A stretch of DNA of 23,216 bases. It comes from Flavobacteriales bacterium. Its GTDB lineage: Bacteria > Bacteroidota > Bacteroidia > Flavobacteriales > BACL11. Where the stretch lies: NCBI GenBank assembly GCA_012960835.1, contig DUAL01000163.1:1-23216 (forward strand), written 5' to 3'. This document shows, one piece after another, positions 16,583 to 23,216 of the stretch (its first letter is position 1; the number at the start of each line of letters is the position of its first letter). The notes below the pieces were generated by a model. It was not told the DNA's origin. It made no database searches and saw nothing but the letters and a program-made list of their open reading frames with translations. Made by a program: the position numbers and the translations under genes.

Positions 16583-16910
16583 CTTTTATTATTCCTGACT
16601 GCTCCCCAAAAAATGCACAATAATCTTTTAGCGCATCTGCTAGATTGGTTTCATTAGTGGCTTTTTCTAATGAACTTGCCATGGAAAGCAAAGTTTGATG
16701 ATACATGATAAGCATCTCACTTACCATCATGTCCTTTGTCCAAAGATCAATGCGCAAAGTTTCATTTGTTTTTTTATCCCAAGCAGAAATTAAAATAGAT
16801 TTTACATCTACCTTTTTTAACTGTCCATCTGTACTGCTCATCTGAATATTTTGCGGAATATTGTTTTCGTTTAGCTGAATTTCAAAACTAATTTTTGATT
16901 TTTTCATCAT
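16572..16910 (-). CDS. gldC: GldC-like gliding motility protein
   Basis: A 112-residue soluble protein without signal peptide or membrane segment. It matches my recollection of the GldC family: an N-terminal KKSKISFEIQLNENNIP strand, then IDLWTKDMMVSEM, and a helical C-terminus ending in DYCAFFGEQSGI. In Flavobacterium johnsoniae gldC is encoded with gldB; GldC is reported to improve gliding rather than being strictly essential. Its molecular activity is not known. It follows gldB after 6 nt, and adjacency to gldB supports the call. Two ATG codons in a row (16910, 16907) leave the start uncertain by one residue. The 3' end overlaps engB tail to tail. Confidence 0.88.
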   Translation of the reverse strand: MMKKSKISFEIQLNENNIPQNIQMSSTDGQLKKVDVKSILISAWDKKTNETLRIDLWTKDMMVSEMLIMYHQTLLSMASSLEKATNETNLADALKDYCAFFGEQSGIIKAKK

Positions 16911-16916
16911 TATTCT

Positions 16917-17915
16917 TTAAGGTTTGTAGCCCGATTGTTGTAAAATTTCTTGGGGCTTTGTGTTTTGCATTAATTCTATTAAAGTAACGCTCGTATTGTT
17001 TTCCATATATTCGTTCACAATTTTCCATCCTAGCCAATAGGCAATTCTTCCTGGCGATTTGTTTGACATTCCTTTTGCAAAAGGCGAATAGTTGATGTAA
17101 CTATTATACTGCTTTATATCGGTAGAAAAAAGAATGTTGTTTTGAATAAAATAAGCCCAAATAGATTGCTCATTATCCTCACACCAAGCAATTTGTTTTT
17201 TACTGAATCTGAGTTTATCTTCATCAGAAATATGTGGTACGATTTCGTTAATGAAATACATGATTTTCCCTTTATAAATCATCTGAGATAAAAAGTCATT
17301 TCCACTATCAAAAATACCAAACTCATTATTAGCAATTGCTTCAAAACAATAGGGTAAAATAAACTTTTTCTGATTTTTAAAACGCATATATTCAGGGAAA
17401 TTAAGGCGCTTGTAAAATGAACAATCCTTGCCTAAAAAATAATCTAATCCAATGGCAAGAATAGTGTCATTAGTTACTACCCCAAAATTGAAGCCACTAA
17501 AATAAGTGATTATAGTTGGGGTTTGCTTTTCAGGAAAATGATGTTTGTATCTACCAAAAGCTTTTGCCAAATCGGTTTCCAAAAATGTGATATCAGGGTA
17601 TTTATTAATTAGTGTATCGTATGCTTCCCGCATATCCGGATGAGAAATAAAGCTTAAAATCTCATTTTGGTAAGTATGTTTTTGAGAATTTGTTCTTAAA
17701 ATTTCCTGATTAAAATTCTCGAAAAAAGAGCCAAGTTCTGTTTCCCATTCCAGAATATCATCCTTAATTTTAATGCTATCGGTGGTAAAAAGGGTTTGCT
17801 CAAATCGGTAAATATTTACTTCTTTCTTTTTCGTTTTATCAGCATTGTTGTTTCTAAAAATAAAAATACAAAGCGCTACAACAAATAATAATAAGAATAA
17901 TTTGGATACTTTCAT
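16917..17915 (-). CDS. gldB: GldB-like gliding motility protein (membrane-anchored)
   Basis: A 332-residue protein with an N-terminal hydrophobic segment (5-21) and a long periplasmic-type domain. The pair with gldC and the length fit GldB, which is required for gliding in Flavobacterium and occurs across many Bacteroidetes, including non-gliders. Conserved-looking stretches include GFNFGVVTNDTILAIGLDYFLG in the centre and GRIAYWLGWKIVNEYM near the end. GldB is usually listed as a lipoprotein. Here Cys16 follows V-A-L, a poor lipobox because of Leu at -1, so lipidation is doubtful. The ATG lies only 5 nt after a TAATTTTG element, implying a very short leader. The divergent neighbour is nadE. 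Confidence 0.87.
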   Translation of the reverse strand: MKVSKLFLLLFVVALCIFIFRNNNADKTKKKEVNIYRFEQTLFTTDSIKIKDDILEWETELGSFFENFNQEILRTNSQKHTYQNEILSFISHPDMREAYDTLINKYPDITFLETDLAKAFGRYKHHFPEKQTPTIITYFSGFNFGVVTNDTILAIGLDYFLGKDCSFYKRLNFPEYMRFKNQKKFILPYCFEAIANNEFGIFDSGNDFLSQMIYKGKIMYFINEIVPHISDEDKLRFSKKQIAWCEDNEQSIWAYFIQNNILFSTDIKQYNSYINYSPFAKGMSNKSPGRIAYWLGWKIVNEYMENNTSVTLIELMQNTKPQEILQQSGYKP

Positions 17916-17920
17916 AATTG

Positions 17921-17928
17921 CAAAATTA
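17921..17928 (-). promoter_or_regulatory. -7 promoter element for gldB-gldC
   Basis: The minus strand reads TAATTTTG followed by C, an exact match to Bacteroidetes TAnnTTTG. Only five bases (CAATT) separate it from the gldB ATG, so the transcript would start at or next to the start codon. A TTG upstream is about 25 nt away, slightly beyond the usual 19-21. Confidence 0.55.
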
Positions 17929-17960
17929 AGAATCTATTTAGTTTTAATGAAAACAATAAT

Positions 17961-17968
17961 TACTTTTG
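17961..17968 (+). promoter_or_regulatory. -7 promoter element for nadE
   Basis: TACTTTTG followed by C matches TAnnTTTG exactly. It lies 14 nt before the GTG at 17983 and downstream of the ATG at 17947, which supports the GTG as the true nadE start. Confidence 0.55.
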
Positions 17969-17982
17969 CGAAAACATATTTT

Positions 17983-18762
17983 GTGCAAGAAGAAAAAATA
18001 ATCAAACATATTGTTAGCTGGCTCAAACAATATTCTGACATATCGAAAACAAAAGGTTTTGTAATTGGCATTTCAGGAGGAATTGATTCTGCTGTAGCGT
18101 CTGTACTGGGGGCAAAAACTGGTCTTCCAATACTTTGTATTGAAATGCCAATACACCAAAGTGCCACACAAGTAGAAAGAGCAAGCAATCATGTAAAATG
18201 GCTAGAAAATGACTATGTCAATGTAAGTACAATGGAAACAAATCTTACTGCCCTTTTTGATTCATTTATAAAACTGATGCCCGAAATAAAAACAGAAGAA
18301 ACAGCCGAAAGAGCACTTATTAATACTCGCGCTAGAATAAGAATGACTACCCTTTATTATTTTGCTCAGTTGAATAATTATTTGGTGCTTGGCACTGGCA
18401 ATAAAGTGGAAGATTTCGGAATTGGATTTTTTACAAAATATGGAGATGGAGGAGTAGATCTTAGCCCTATTGCCGATTTAACAAAATCGGAAATTTTTAC
18501 ATTGGGAAAAAAGTTAAATATTATTGAGGATATACAAGTTGCTCGGCCAACTGATGGGCTTTGGAATGATGACAGAACGGATGAAGATCAAATTGGCGCT
18601 ACTTATCCAGAACTGGAATGGGCCATGCGTTATTCAGAAAACAACAATAACATTACTGCAAGAGAAAAAGAAGTTTTGGCTATTTATAAAAGACTCCGAG
18701 AAGTTAATTCGCATAAAATGAAGGAAATTCCAGTTTGTAGTATTCCTGAAAAATTAAGATAA
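17983..18762 (+). CDS. nadE: Ammonia-dependent NAD+ synthetase NadE
   Basis: Adenylates nicotinic acid adenine dinucleotide and amidates it with ammonia to give NAD+. It has 259 residues from the GTG chosen here. Seen: ATP pyrophosphatase loop SGGIDSA (31-37), GTGNKVEDFG (137-146), YGDGGVDLSPIADLTKSE (153-170) and the C-terminal HKMKEIP (244-250). There is no glutaminase domain, so ammonia must come from elsewhere. The frame stays open upstream, with ATGs at 17947 and further up. The N-terminus from the GTG (QEEKIIKHIVSWL) begins like family members, and a -7 element lies just before it. It converges on the nifU-like gene with 2 nt between the stops. Confidence 0.94.
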   Translation: MQEEKIIKHIVSWLKQYSDISKTKGFVIGISGGIDSAVASVLGAKTGLPILCIEMPIHQSATQVERASNHVKWLENDYVNVSTMETNLTALFDSFIKLMPEIKTEETAERALINTRARIRMTTLYYFAQLNNYLVLGTGNKVEDFGIGFFTKYGDGGVDLSPIADLTKSEIFTLGKKLNIIEDIQVARPTDGLWNDDRTDEDQIGATYPELEWAMRYSENNNNITAREKEVLAIYKRLREVNSHKMKEIPVCSIPEKLR

Positions 18763-18764
18763 TA

Positions 18765-19019
18765 CTATAAACTAGTAATATCTATTACCTCTTTTATTTC
18801 TGGAACAGCTCGTTTTATTGCTTGTTCCACCCCTGATTTCATGGTCATCATACTCACATTACAACTACTACAAGCTCCCATAAGTTTTACTTTAACCACC
18901 ATATCATCTGTCACTTCAATTAGTTTAATATCCCCTTCATCTGCCTCAAGGTAAGGCCGAATCTCATCCAATGCTCCTTCAATTTTACTAAGTAGTTCCC
19001 TGTCTGTAATTATTCCCAT
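18765..19019 (-). CDS. NifU C-terminal-domain-like Fe-S scaffold/carrier protein
   Basis: An 84-residue stand-alone Nfu-type domain that carries and transfers Fe-S clusters. Seen: the helical start IEGALDEIRPYLEADEGDIKL, then the cluster-binding motif C-SS-C (Cys50, Cys53) in MGACSSCNVSMMTMKSGVE, and a C-terminal amphipathic helix. Length and motif match the Nfu domain; there is no A-type domain, unlike E. coli NfuA. It follows mrp after 10 nt, so the two are probably cotranscribed and may act as a carrier pair. Whether it should be called nfu or nifU-like cannot be settled here. Confidence 0.92.
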   Translation of the reverse strand: MGIITDRELLSKIEGALDEIRPYLEADEGDIKLIEVTDDMVVKVKLMGACSSCNVSMMTMKSGVEQAIKRAVPEIKEVIDITSL

Positions 19020-19029
19020 AATTTTCTTT

Positions 19030-20151
19030 TTAATTTGAACAACCCCTTGAATGAGTTGTTTTTACGGCCTGGGTTGGTTTTATTTTGGTATTTCTTTTAT
19101 CAATCACTGCAACTACATTTTTTGCCAAAGTTAGAAATGATTTTGCAATTGGACTGTCGATTTGCAAAATAGCGGGTCTGCCAGCATCTGCGGCCTCTCT
19201 TACCGATTGCACAATTGGGATTTCTGCCAATAATTCGATATTCAATTGCTCTGCCAATTCTTTTGCCCCTTCTTTTCCAAAGATATAATATTTTTTATTA
19301 GGCATATCCTCAGGAGTAAAATAAGCCATATTTTCAATAATTCCAAGAACTGGCACATTAATACTTTCCATTTGGAACATATTCACCCCTTTTCTGGCAT
19401 CAGCCAAAGCAATGGGTTGAGGGGTGCTAACTACAATAGCCCCAGTTAAAGGAATAGACTGTACCAAAGATAAATGAATATCGCCTGTTCCTGGTGGCAA
19501 ATCAATAATTAAGTAATCCAACTCTCCCCAATGTGCATCCCAAATAAGTTGGTTTAATGCTTTTGATGCCATTGGACCTCTCCAAACTACTGCTTGCTGG
19601 CTTTGTGCGAAAAACCCAATGGAAAGCAATTTCACTCCATAACTTTCAAGAGGTTTCATTTTTGTTTTACCGTCTACATCTATTCCTTGCGGAACAGCCC
19701 CTTCCAAATCAAACATCATGGGCATGGATGGACCGTAAATATCTGCATCAACTACCCCAACTTTATTGCCAAGCTGTATTAATCCTACAGCCAAGTTTGC
19801 GGCAATGGTTGATTTGCCTACCCCGCCTTTACCTGAAGATACGGCAATGATATTTTTAACATTAGGAATAGAATTTCCTTTTATTTCCGTTACCTTTTCA
19901 GGAGCGTTGATAATCAAATTTATTTTTACAGCAGATTTTTCATATGCATAATCGTGTACTGCTTTCATACAGTCCACTTCCACTTTTTTCTTGTATTGCA
20001 AAGTAGGATTCTTTATCTCTACATCCAACTCCACATCAGTTCCGAAAATTTGAATATTTTTTATCGCCCCACTTTCCACAATATTTTTCTCCTCATTAGG
20101 CAATGTAATGTGTGATAAGGCTTCTTCTATTTGTTGTTTGGTAAGCTTCAT
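19030..20151 (-). CDS. mrp: Mrp/ApbC-type P-loop ATPase, Fe-S cluster carrier
   Basis: MinD/Mrp-family ATPase that binds and delivers Fe-S clusters to apoproteins in the cytoplasm. It has 373 residues. Seen: N-terminal MIP18/DUF59-like domain (1-80, KLTKQQIEEALSHI), deviant Walker A GKGGVGKST (107-115), switch I DADIYGPSMP (135-144), Walker B DLPPGTGD (217-224) and the family segment IIENMAYFTP (281-290). The CxxC found at about this place in E. coli Mrp is missing (MPNKKYYIFG instead). A longer frame to 20220 exists, but the ATG at 20151 starts the conserved domain and has a TATCTTTG promoter element 17 nt before it. Confidence 0.94.
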   Translation of the reverse strand: MKLTKQQIEEALSHITLPNEEKNIVESGAIKNIQIFGTDVELDVEIKNPTLQYKKKVEVDCMKAVHDYAYEKSAVKINLIINAPEKVTEIKGNSIPNVKNIIAVSSGKGGVGKSTIAANLAVGLIQLGNKVGVVDADIYGPSMPMMFDLEGAVPQGIDVDGKTKMKPLESYGVKLLSIGFFAQSQQAVVWRGPMASKALNQLIWDAHWGELDYLIIDLPPGTGDIHLSLVQSIPLTGAIVVSTPQPIALADARKGVNMFQMESINVPVLGIIENMAYFTPEDMPNKKYYIFGKEGAKELAEQLNIELLAEIPIVQSVREAADAGRPAILQIDSPIAKSFLTLAKNVVAVIDKRNTKIKPTQAVKTTHSRGCSN

Positions 20152-20168
20152 TGTGAAGTTTAAGAATG

Positions 20169-20176
20169 CAAAGATA
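20169..20176 (-). promoter_or_regulatory. -7 promoter element for mrp-nifU-like unit
   Basis: The minus strand reads TATCTTTG followed by C, an exact TAnnTTTG match, 17 nt before the mrp ATG. A TTG lies 22 nt upstream, close to the usual -33 spacing, making this the most complete promoter in the window. It sits in the 41-nt gap after the alkyltransferase-like gene. Confidence 0.62.
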
Positions 20177-20192
20177 AGTTTTTTAGATTGAA

Positions 20193-20513
20193 TTAAAGCA
20201 ATTCTTTTGATGGGTCCCAAAAATTATTTCCTAAATTAATTACTTTATTTTCTTCTACTACAATTCCTTCATTTTCCAAGAGTTGTTGCATAAGATTAAT
20301 TCCATTAAAATGCGCTTTTCCTGTAAGCAAACCATTACGATTTATAACTCTATGTGCTGGCACATCATTTGGGCATTTATTAAGCGCCCAACCCACCATT
20401 CTGGTAGATTTTGCACTCCCAAGATATTTACCAATAGCGCCATAGGAAGTTACTCTTCCTATTGGAATTATCCTTACGACCTCATACACTTTATTAAAGA
20501 AATTATCTTCCAT
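20193..20513 (-). CDS. Alkyltransferase-like protein (ATL), MGMT homologue without active-site Cys
   Basis: A 106-residue protein with the DNA-binding domain of O6-alkylguanine-DNA alkyltransferases. Seen: IPIGRVTSYGAIGKYLG (16-32) with the Tyr used in base flipping, STRMVGWAL (36-44) with the Arg finger, and PAHRVINRNG (52-61). In true MGMT/Ogt enzymes this last motif is PCHRV; here the acceptor Cys is Ala53. ATL proteins, which have Trp or Ala there, bind O6-alkylguanine and flag it for nucleotide excision repair without removing the alkyl group. That is the expected role. The start overlaps the trmB stop by one base (TAATG), so the two are cotranscribed. Confidence 0.9.
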   Translation of the reverse strand: MEDNFFNKVYEVVRIIPIGRVTSYGAIGKYLGSAKSTRMVGWALNKCPNDVPAHRVINRNGLLTGKAHFNGINLMQQLLENEGIVVEENKVINLGNNFWDPSKELL

Positions 20514-21181
20514 TAATAATTCAACCTAAACCTCAAATATGTAATGGGCAATCCTTTATTCAAATAGATTTGCTCATAATGGGTTTTTATTTCCATATGT
20601 TCTCTCTGCAATTCTGCATTATACAAATCCTCTGTTGCATCTTCCAAAAAATGATTTTCCCCAGCAATCACTCCCAAAGTAAAGCCATGCAAAAACTGAC
20701 TATCTGTTTTTAAGTGAATGAGTCCATCCTTTTTAAGTATGTTTTTATATCTATTCAGAAAATTGGGATGAGTTAAGCGTTTTGTCCCTCTTCTTTTTTT
20801 TAATTGAGGGTCAGGAAATGTAATCCAGATTTCATCCACTTCATTTTTTGAGAAACAAGCTTCTATCCAATCAATACGGATGCGTAAAAAACCTACATTT
20901 TTCATTTCTTTGTGAAGTGAGTCAGTTGCTCCTTGCCAAATTCTTGCTCCTTTTATATCAATCCCTAAAAAGTTCTTCTCTGGAGATTTTTCGGCCAAGC
21001 CCACACTATATTCCCCTTTTCCACAGCCCAACTCTAAAACAAGTGGGTTGTCATTATTGAAAAAATCTTTTTTCCATTTTCCTTTCATTGCATAACCCTG
21101 CCTTATAACCTCCAATGTTGGTTGTTGTACATGAGGGTACTCCTCCATCTGAGCAAACTTCTGTAACTTATTTTTTACCAA
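20513..21181 (-). CDS. trmB: tRNA (guanine-N7-)-methyltransferase TrmB
   Basis: SAM-dependent enzyme making m7G46 in the tRNA variable loop. It has 222 residues. Seen: N-terminal KNKLQKFAQMEEYPHV (3-18), SAM loop LELGCGKGEYS (near 49-59), FLGIDIKGARIW (near 71-82), and the TrmB signature TFPDPQLKKRRGTKRL (about 120-135), followed by LHLKTD-type HLKTDSQF. The start is TTG at 21181. It matches the usual family N-terminus (a GKNKL-like beginning) and lies 16 nt after a TACTTTTG element; no in-frame ATG or GTG exists between that element and the TTG. Confidence 0.94.
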   Translation of the reverse strand: MVKNKLQKFAQMEEYPHVQQPTLEVIRQGYAMKGKWKKDFFNNDNPLVLELGCGKGEYSVGLAEKSPEKNFLGIDIKGARIWQGATDSLHKEMKNVGFLRIRIDWIEACFSKNEVDEIWITFPDPQLKKRRGTKRLTHPNFLNRYKNILKKDGLIHLKTDSQFLHGFTLGVIAGENHFLEDATEDLYNAELQREHMEIKTHYEQIYLNKGLPITYLRFRLNY

Positions 21182-21197
21182 ATCTCTTATTTTAATG

Positions 21198-21205
21198 CAA
21201 AAGTA
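21198..21205 (-). promoter_or_regulatory. -7 promoter element for trmB-ATL unit
   Basis: The minus strand reads TACTTTTG followed by C, an exact match to TAnnTTTG, 16 nt before the trmB TTG start. No TTG is visible at -33 spacing. Confidence 0.58.
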
Positions 21206-21218
21206 AGAGTGTTTTATT

Positions 21219-21226
21219 TATTTTCG
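21219..21226 (+). promoter_or_regulatory. Weak -7-like element before the glycosyltransferase gene
   Basis: TATTTTCG differs from TAnnTTTG at one position and ends 4 nt before the GTG start at 21231. It would give a leaderless or nearly leaderless transcript. No -33 element is seen, so this is tentative. Confidence 0.22.
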
Positions 21227-21230
21227 GCAT

Positions 21231-22286
21231 GTGAAAACAAAAAAAAGAATTTTAGTAGCGCCTCTTGATTGGGGAATTGGACATGCTACTAGATGTATCC
21301 CAATTATTAATGCGCTTATTTCACACAATTTTGAAGTTATTATTGCTGCTGATAGTAGGCCAATGCATCTTTTAATAACTGAATTTCCTGAATTGGAAGC
21401 CATTCGTTTTCCTGGATATAATATAAAGTATCCCGAATTTTTACCAATGAGCTTGAGCATGCTTTTGCAAATACCAAAACTTTTATTGGGGATAAAAAAA
21501 GAGCATGTAGTTTTAGAAGACATTATTACAGATTACAAAATTGATGGCGTAATTTCAGATAACCGATTTGGCTTATTTACTACAAAAGTACCTACTGTTT
21601 TCATTACGCATCAATTGGAAATTAAGAGTCCTTATTTTATTGATGAAATCAGAAATCTCAATTATAAATACATCAAAAAATTTGATGTTTGTTGGATAAT
21701 GGATGATGAAAAGGAGAATTTAGCAGGTAGTCTTTCCAAGCCAAAATTTTTACCTAATAACAGTCTCTATATAGGCGTGCAATCTCGTTTTGAAAAAAAA
21801 TATGTAGAAAAAAAATATGATATTCTCGGAATTGTTTCCGGTCCAGAGCCACAAAGAAGCATTTTTGAAAAAGGATTGATAAAAGTATTAAAGGATAGAG
21901 AAGAAAAATCACTAATTTTATTAGGGAAACCGGAACAAAACTCAAGCGAGCAAATAGGAAGTCTTAGTGTAAAATCACATTTGAATGCTAAAGATTTAAA
22001 TACTGCTATATTGCAATCTGATTTAATAATTTGCAGGCCTGGTTATTCCACTATCATGGACTTGGCAAGGCTGGGGAAAAAAGCAATTTTTATTCCAACT
22101 CCTGGGCAAACCGAACAAGAGTACTTAGCAGAATATTTTATGGAAAAAGGAATTTGTTTTGCCCAAAAACAAAATGATTTTAATTTACAAACTGCAATAG
22201 ATAAGAGTACCTCATTTACTGGCTTCAATGCAAAAGAAAAGACTACTGATTGGAAAACTTTATTTTATCTATTTGAGGGAGAATGA
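21231..22286 (+). CDS. MurG/GT28-like glycosyltransferase, acceptor unknown
   Basis: A 351-residue GT-B-fold protein. Seen: N-terminal VAPLDWGIGHATRCIPII (9-26), the glycine/His loop seen in GT28 and related UDP-sugar transferases, and a C-terminal nucleotide-sugar region with ILQSDLIICRPGYSTIMDL followed by PTPGQTEQEYLAEYF, similar in layout to the MurG donor site. No signal peptide or membrane segment is visible. It is distinct from the true murG at 5014-6117. The start is GTG at 21231; an ATG two bases earlier is out of frame. Nothing nearby shows the acceptor; possibilities include a lipid or cell-surface glycan. It diverges from trmB. Confidence 0.78.
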   Translation: MKTKKRILVAPLDWGIGHATRCIPIINALISHNFEVIIAADSRPMHLLITEFPELEAIRFPGYNIKYPEFLPMSLSMLLQIPKLLLGIKKEHVVLEDIITDYKIDGVISDNRFGLFTTKVPTVFITHQLEIKSPYFIDEIRNLNYKYIKKFDVCWIMDDEKENLAGSLSKPKFLPNNSLYIGVQSRFEKKYVEKKYDILGIVSGPEPQRSIFEKGLIKVLKDREEKSLILLGKPEQNSSEQIGSLSVKSHLNAKDLNTAILQSDLIICRPGYSTIMDLARLGKKAIFIPTPGQTEQEYLAEYFMEKGICFAQKQNDFNLQTAIDKSTSFTGFNAKEKTTDWKTLFYLFEGE

Positions 22287-22325
22287 AAATAAAAACTATT
22301 TTTATATTGCAATCTATAAAAAGTA

Positions 22326-22333
22326 TAAATTTG
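22326..22333 (+). promoter_or_regulatory. -7 promoter element for the Na/Pi-cotransporter gene
   Basis: TAAATTTG followed by C matches TAnnTTTG exactly, 24 nt before the ATG at 22358. A TTG is present 16 nt upstream, a little closer than the usual 19-21. It lies in the 71-nt gap after the glycosyltransferase gene. Confidence 0.55.
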
Positions 22334-22357
22334 CAGGCAAAATATTAGACAATAAAT

Positions 22358-23216
22358 ATGGAATTTGGAATAATTGAATTATTAACGCTCATTGGGGCTC
22401 TTGGATTTTTCATCTATGGGATGAAGGTAATGAGTGATGGGATACAAAAAGTGGCTGGAAGTAAAATGAGAAGCATTTTAAGTAAAATGACTTCAAATAG
22501 ATTTTTAGGAATTACAACAGGATTTATATTAACTGCACTTTTACAATCATCTTCAGCTACAACGGTAATGATAGTAAGTTTTGTTAATGCTGGGCTTTTA
22601 AGTTTGGTAGAATCCATTGGAGTTATTATGGGAGCAAATATTGGAACTACAATTACTGCTTGGCTTATTTCATTACTTGGTTTTAAAGTAAAAATATCAT
22701 CTATTGCCTTACCAATTATCGCTATTGGTTTCCCAATGATGTTCTCTTCAAAATCTAACATAAAAGCATGGGCAGAAGTACTTATAGGATTTGCTTTACT
22801 CTTTATGGGACTAGATGCATTAAAAGAATCTGTGCCGAACTTAAAAGAAAATGCGGAGTTTTTATCATTTCTTTCGAGCTATGCTGATATGGGAACTATT
22901 TCTCTTTTAATTTTTATTGGAGTAGGAACTATTCTTACATTAGTCGTACAATCTTCTTCAGCAGCTATGGCTTTAACTCTAGTAATGTGTTATGAGGGAT
23001 ATATTCCTTTTGAACTAGCGGCTGCTATGGTTTTAGGTGAAAACATTGGAACTACAATTACTGCAAATTTAGCCGCCCTTGTAGGAAATGTACATGCAAA
23101 ACGAGCAGCAAGAGCTCACTTTATATTTAATATTTTTGGAGTAATTTGGATGATATTTGCTTTCCAATTCTTTATAAATAGTATTGATAGTTACATGATA
23201 TCAAATATGGATTTAT
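22358..23216 (+). CDS. Na+/Pi-cotransporter family protein (3' end cut by window edge)
   Basis: Polytopic inner-membrane protein of the Na/Pi-cotransporter II family, predicted to take up phosphate with sodium. The frame is open from the ATG at 22358 to the last base, giving 286 residues without a stop. Seen: the inverted-repeat hallmarks of the family, QSSSATT (63-69) paired with QSSSAA (198-203), and ANIGTTIT (93-100) paired with ENIGTTIT (228-235). Several hydrophobic segments lie between them. Bacterial members often carry a C-terminal PhoU-like domain, which would lie outside the window. Transport direction and substrate are inferred from the family. Confidence 0.93.
   Translation, partial: MEFGIIELLTLIGALGFFIYGMKVMSDGIQKVAGSKMRSILSKMTSNRFLGITTGFILTALLQSSSATTVMIVSFVNAGLLSLVESIGVIMGANIGTTITAWLISLLGFKVKISSIALPIIAIGFPMMFSSKSNIKAWAEVLIGFALLFMGLDALKESVPNLKENAEFLSFLSSYADMGTISLLIFIGVGTILTLVVQSSSAAMALTLVMCYEGYIPFELAAAMVLGENIGTTITANLAALVGNVHAKRAARAHFIFNIFGVIWMIFAFQFFINSIDSYMISNMDL

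Noticed and set aside
17845..17982. N-terminal extension of nadE by up to 46 residues
   Set aside because: The extension overlaps the gldB start and both divergent -7 elements and adds no family sequence; the GTG at 17983 fits the usual N-terminus.
18763..18780. Possible terminator between nadE and the nifU-like gene (ACTA-TAAAC-TAGT)
   Set aside because: The stem is only four base pairs and there is no T-tract, so it is not a convincing terminator.
20152..20220. N-terminal extension of mrp upstream of 20151
   Set aside because: It would contain the TATCTTTG promoter element and the end of the preceding gene, and adds no conserved residues.
1..23216. Search for CRISPR arrays, insertion sequences, tRNA/rRNA genes, prophage or defence genes
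   Set aside because: No repeat-spacer pattern, transposase-like frame, cloverleaf-like gap or phage gene was seen; coding density is very high and gene-free gaps are at most 178 nt.

Overview
The window comes from an AT-rich member of the Bacteroidota (Bacteroidetes). Four things point there: a division and cell-wall (dcw) cluster in the order usual for that phylum, with murF and ddl missing; a gldB/gldC gliding-type pair next to nadE and engB; start sites preceded by TAnnTTTG -7 elements instead of a sigma70 TATAAT box; and a FtsZ tail of the Bacteroidetes kind. I cannot name a genus.

Positions 1-15039 (minus strand) hold one tightly packed cluster of thirteen genes, read right to left: mraZ, rsmH, an ftsL-like gene, ftsI (PBP with a PASTA domain), murE, mraY, murD, ftsW, murG, murC, ftsQ, ftsA and ftsZ. 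ftsZ runs off the left edge. Most junctions overlap or touch (ATGA, TAATG, TGATG), so the cluster is probably one translationally coupled operon. It makes the UDP-MurNAc-peptide precursors, lipid I and lipid II, the septal synthase pair FtsW/FtsI and the Z-ring with its membrane anchor. In front of mraZ lie three GTGG boxes spaced exactly 10 bp apart, which look like the autoregulatory MraZ operator.

Positions 15040-15217 are the divergent control region. To its right, on the plus strand, are an alpha/beta hydrolase and the ribosome-assembly GTPase engB. They meet gldB-gldC (minus strand) tail to tail with an 11-nt overlap. nadE (plus) diverges from gldB. nadE then converges on the mrp-nifU-like pair (minus), an iron-sulfur carrier unit. 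Further right are trmB and an alkyltransferase-like gene whose active-site Cys is Ala (minus), then a divergent GT28/MurG-like glycosyltransferase (plus) and the start of a Na/Pi-cotransporter-family gene that runs off the right edge.

I found no mobile element, CRISPR array, RNA gene or phage gene, and no gene-free stretch above 300 bases. I see no convincing undescribed system. The points most worth a second look are the MraZ operator, the extremely acidic FtsZ linker, the consistent TAnnTTTGC start signals, the Cys-less alkyltransferase homologue, and a Mrp protein without its usual CxxC.
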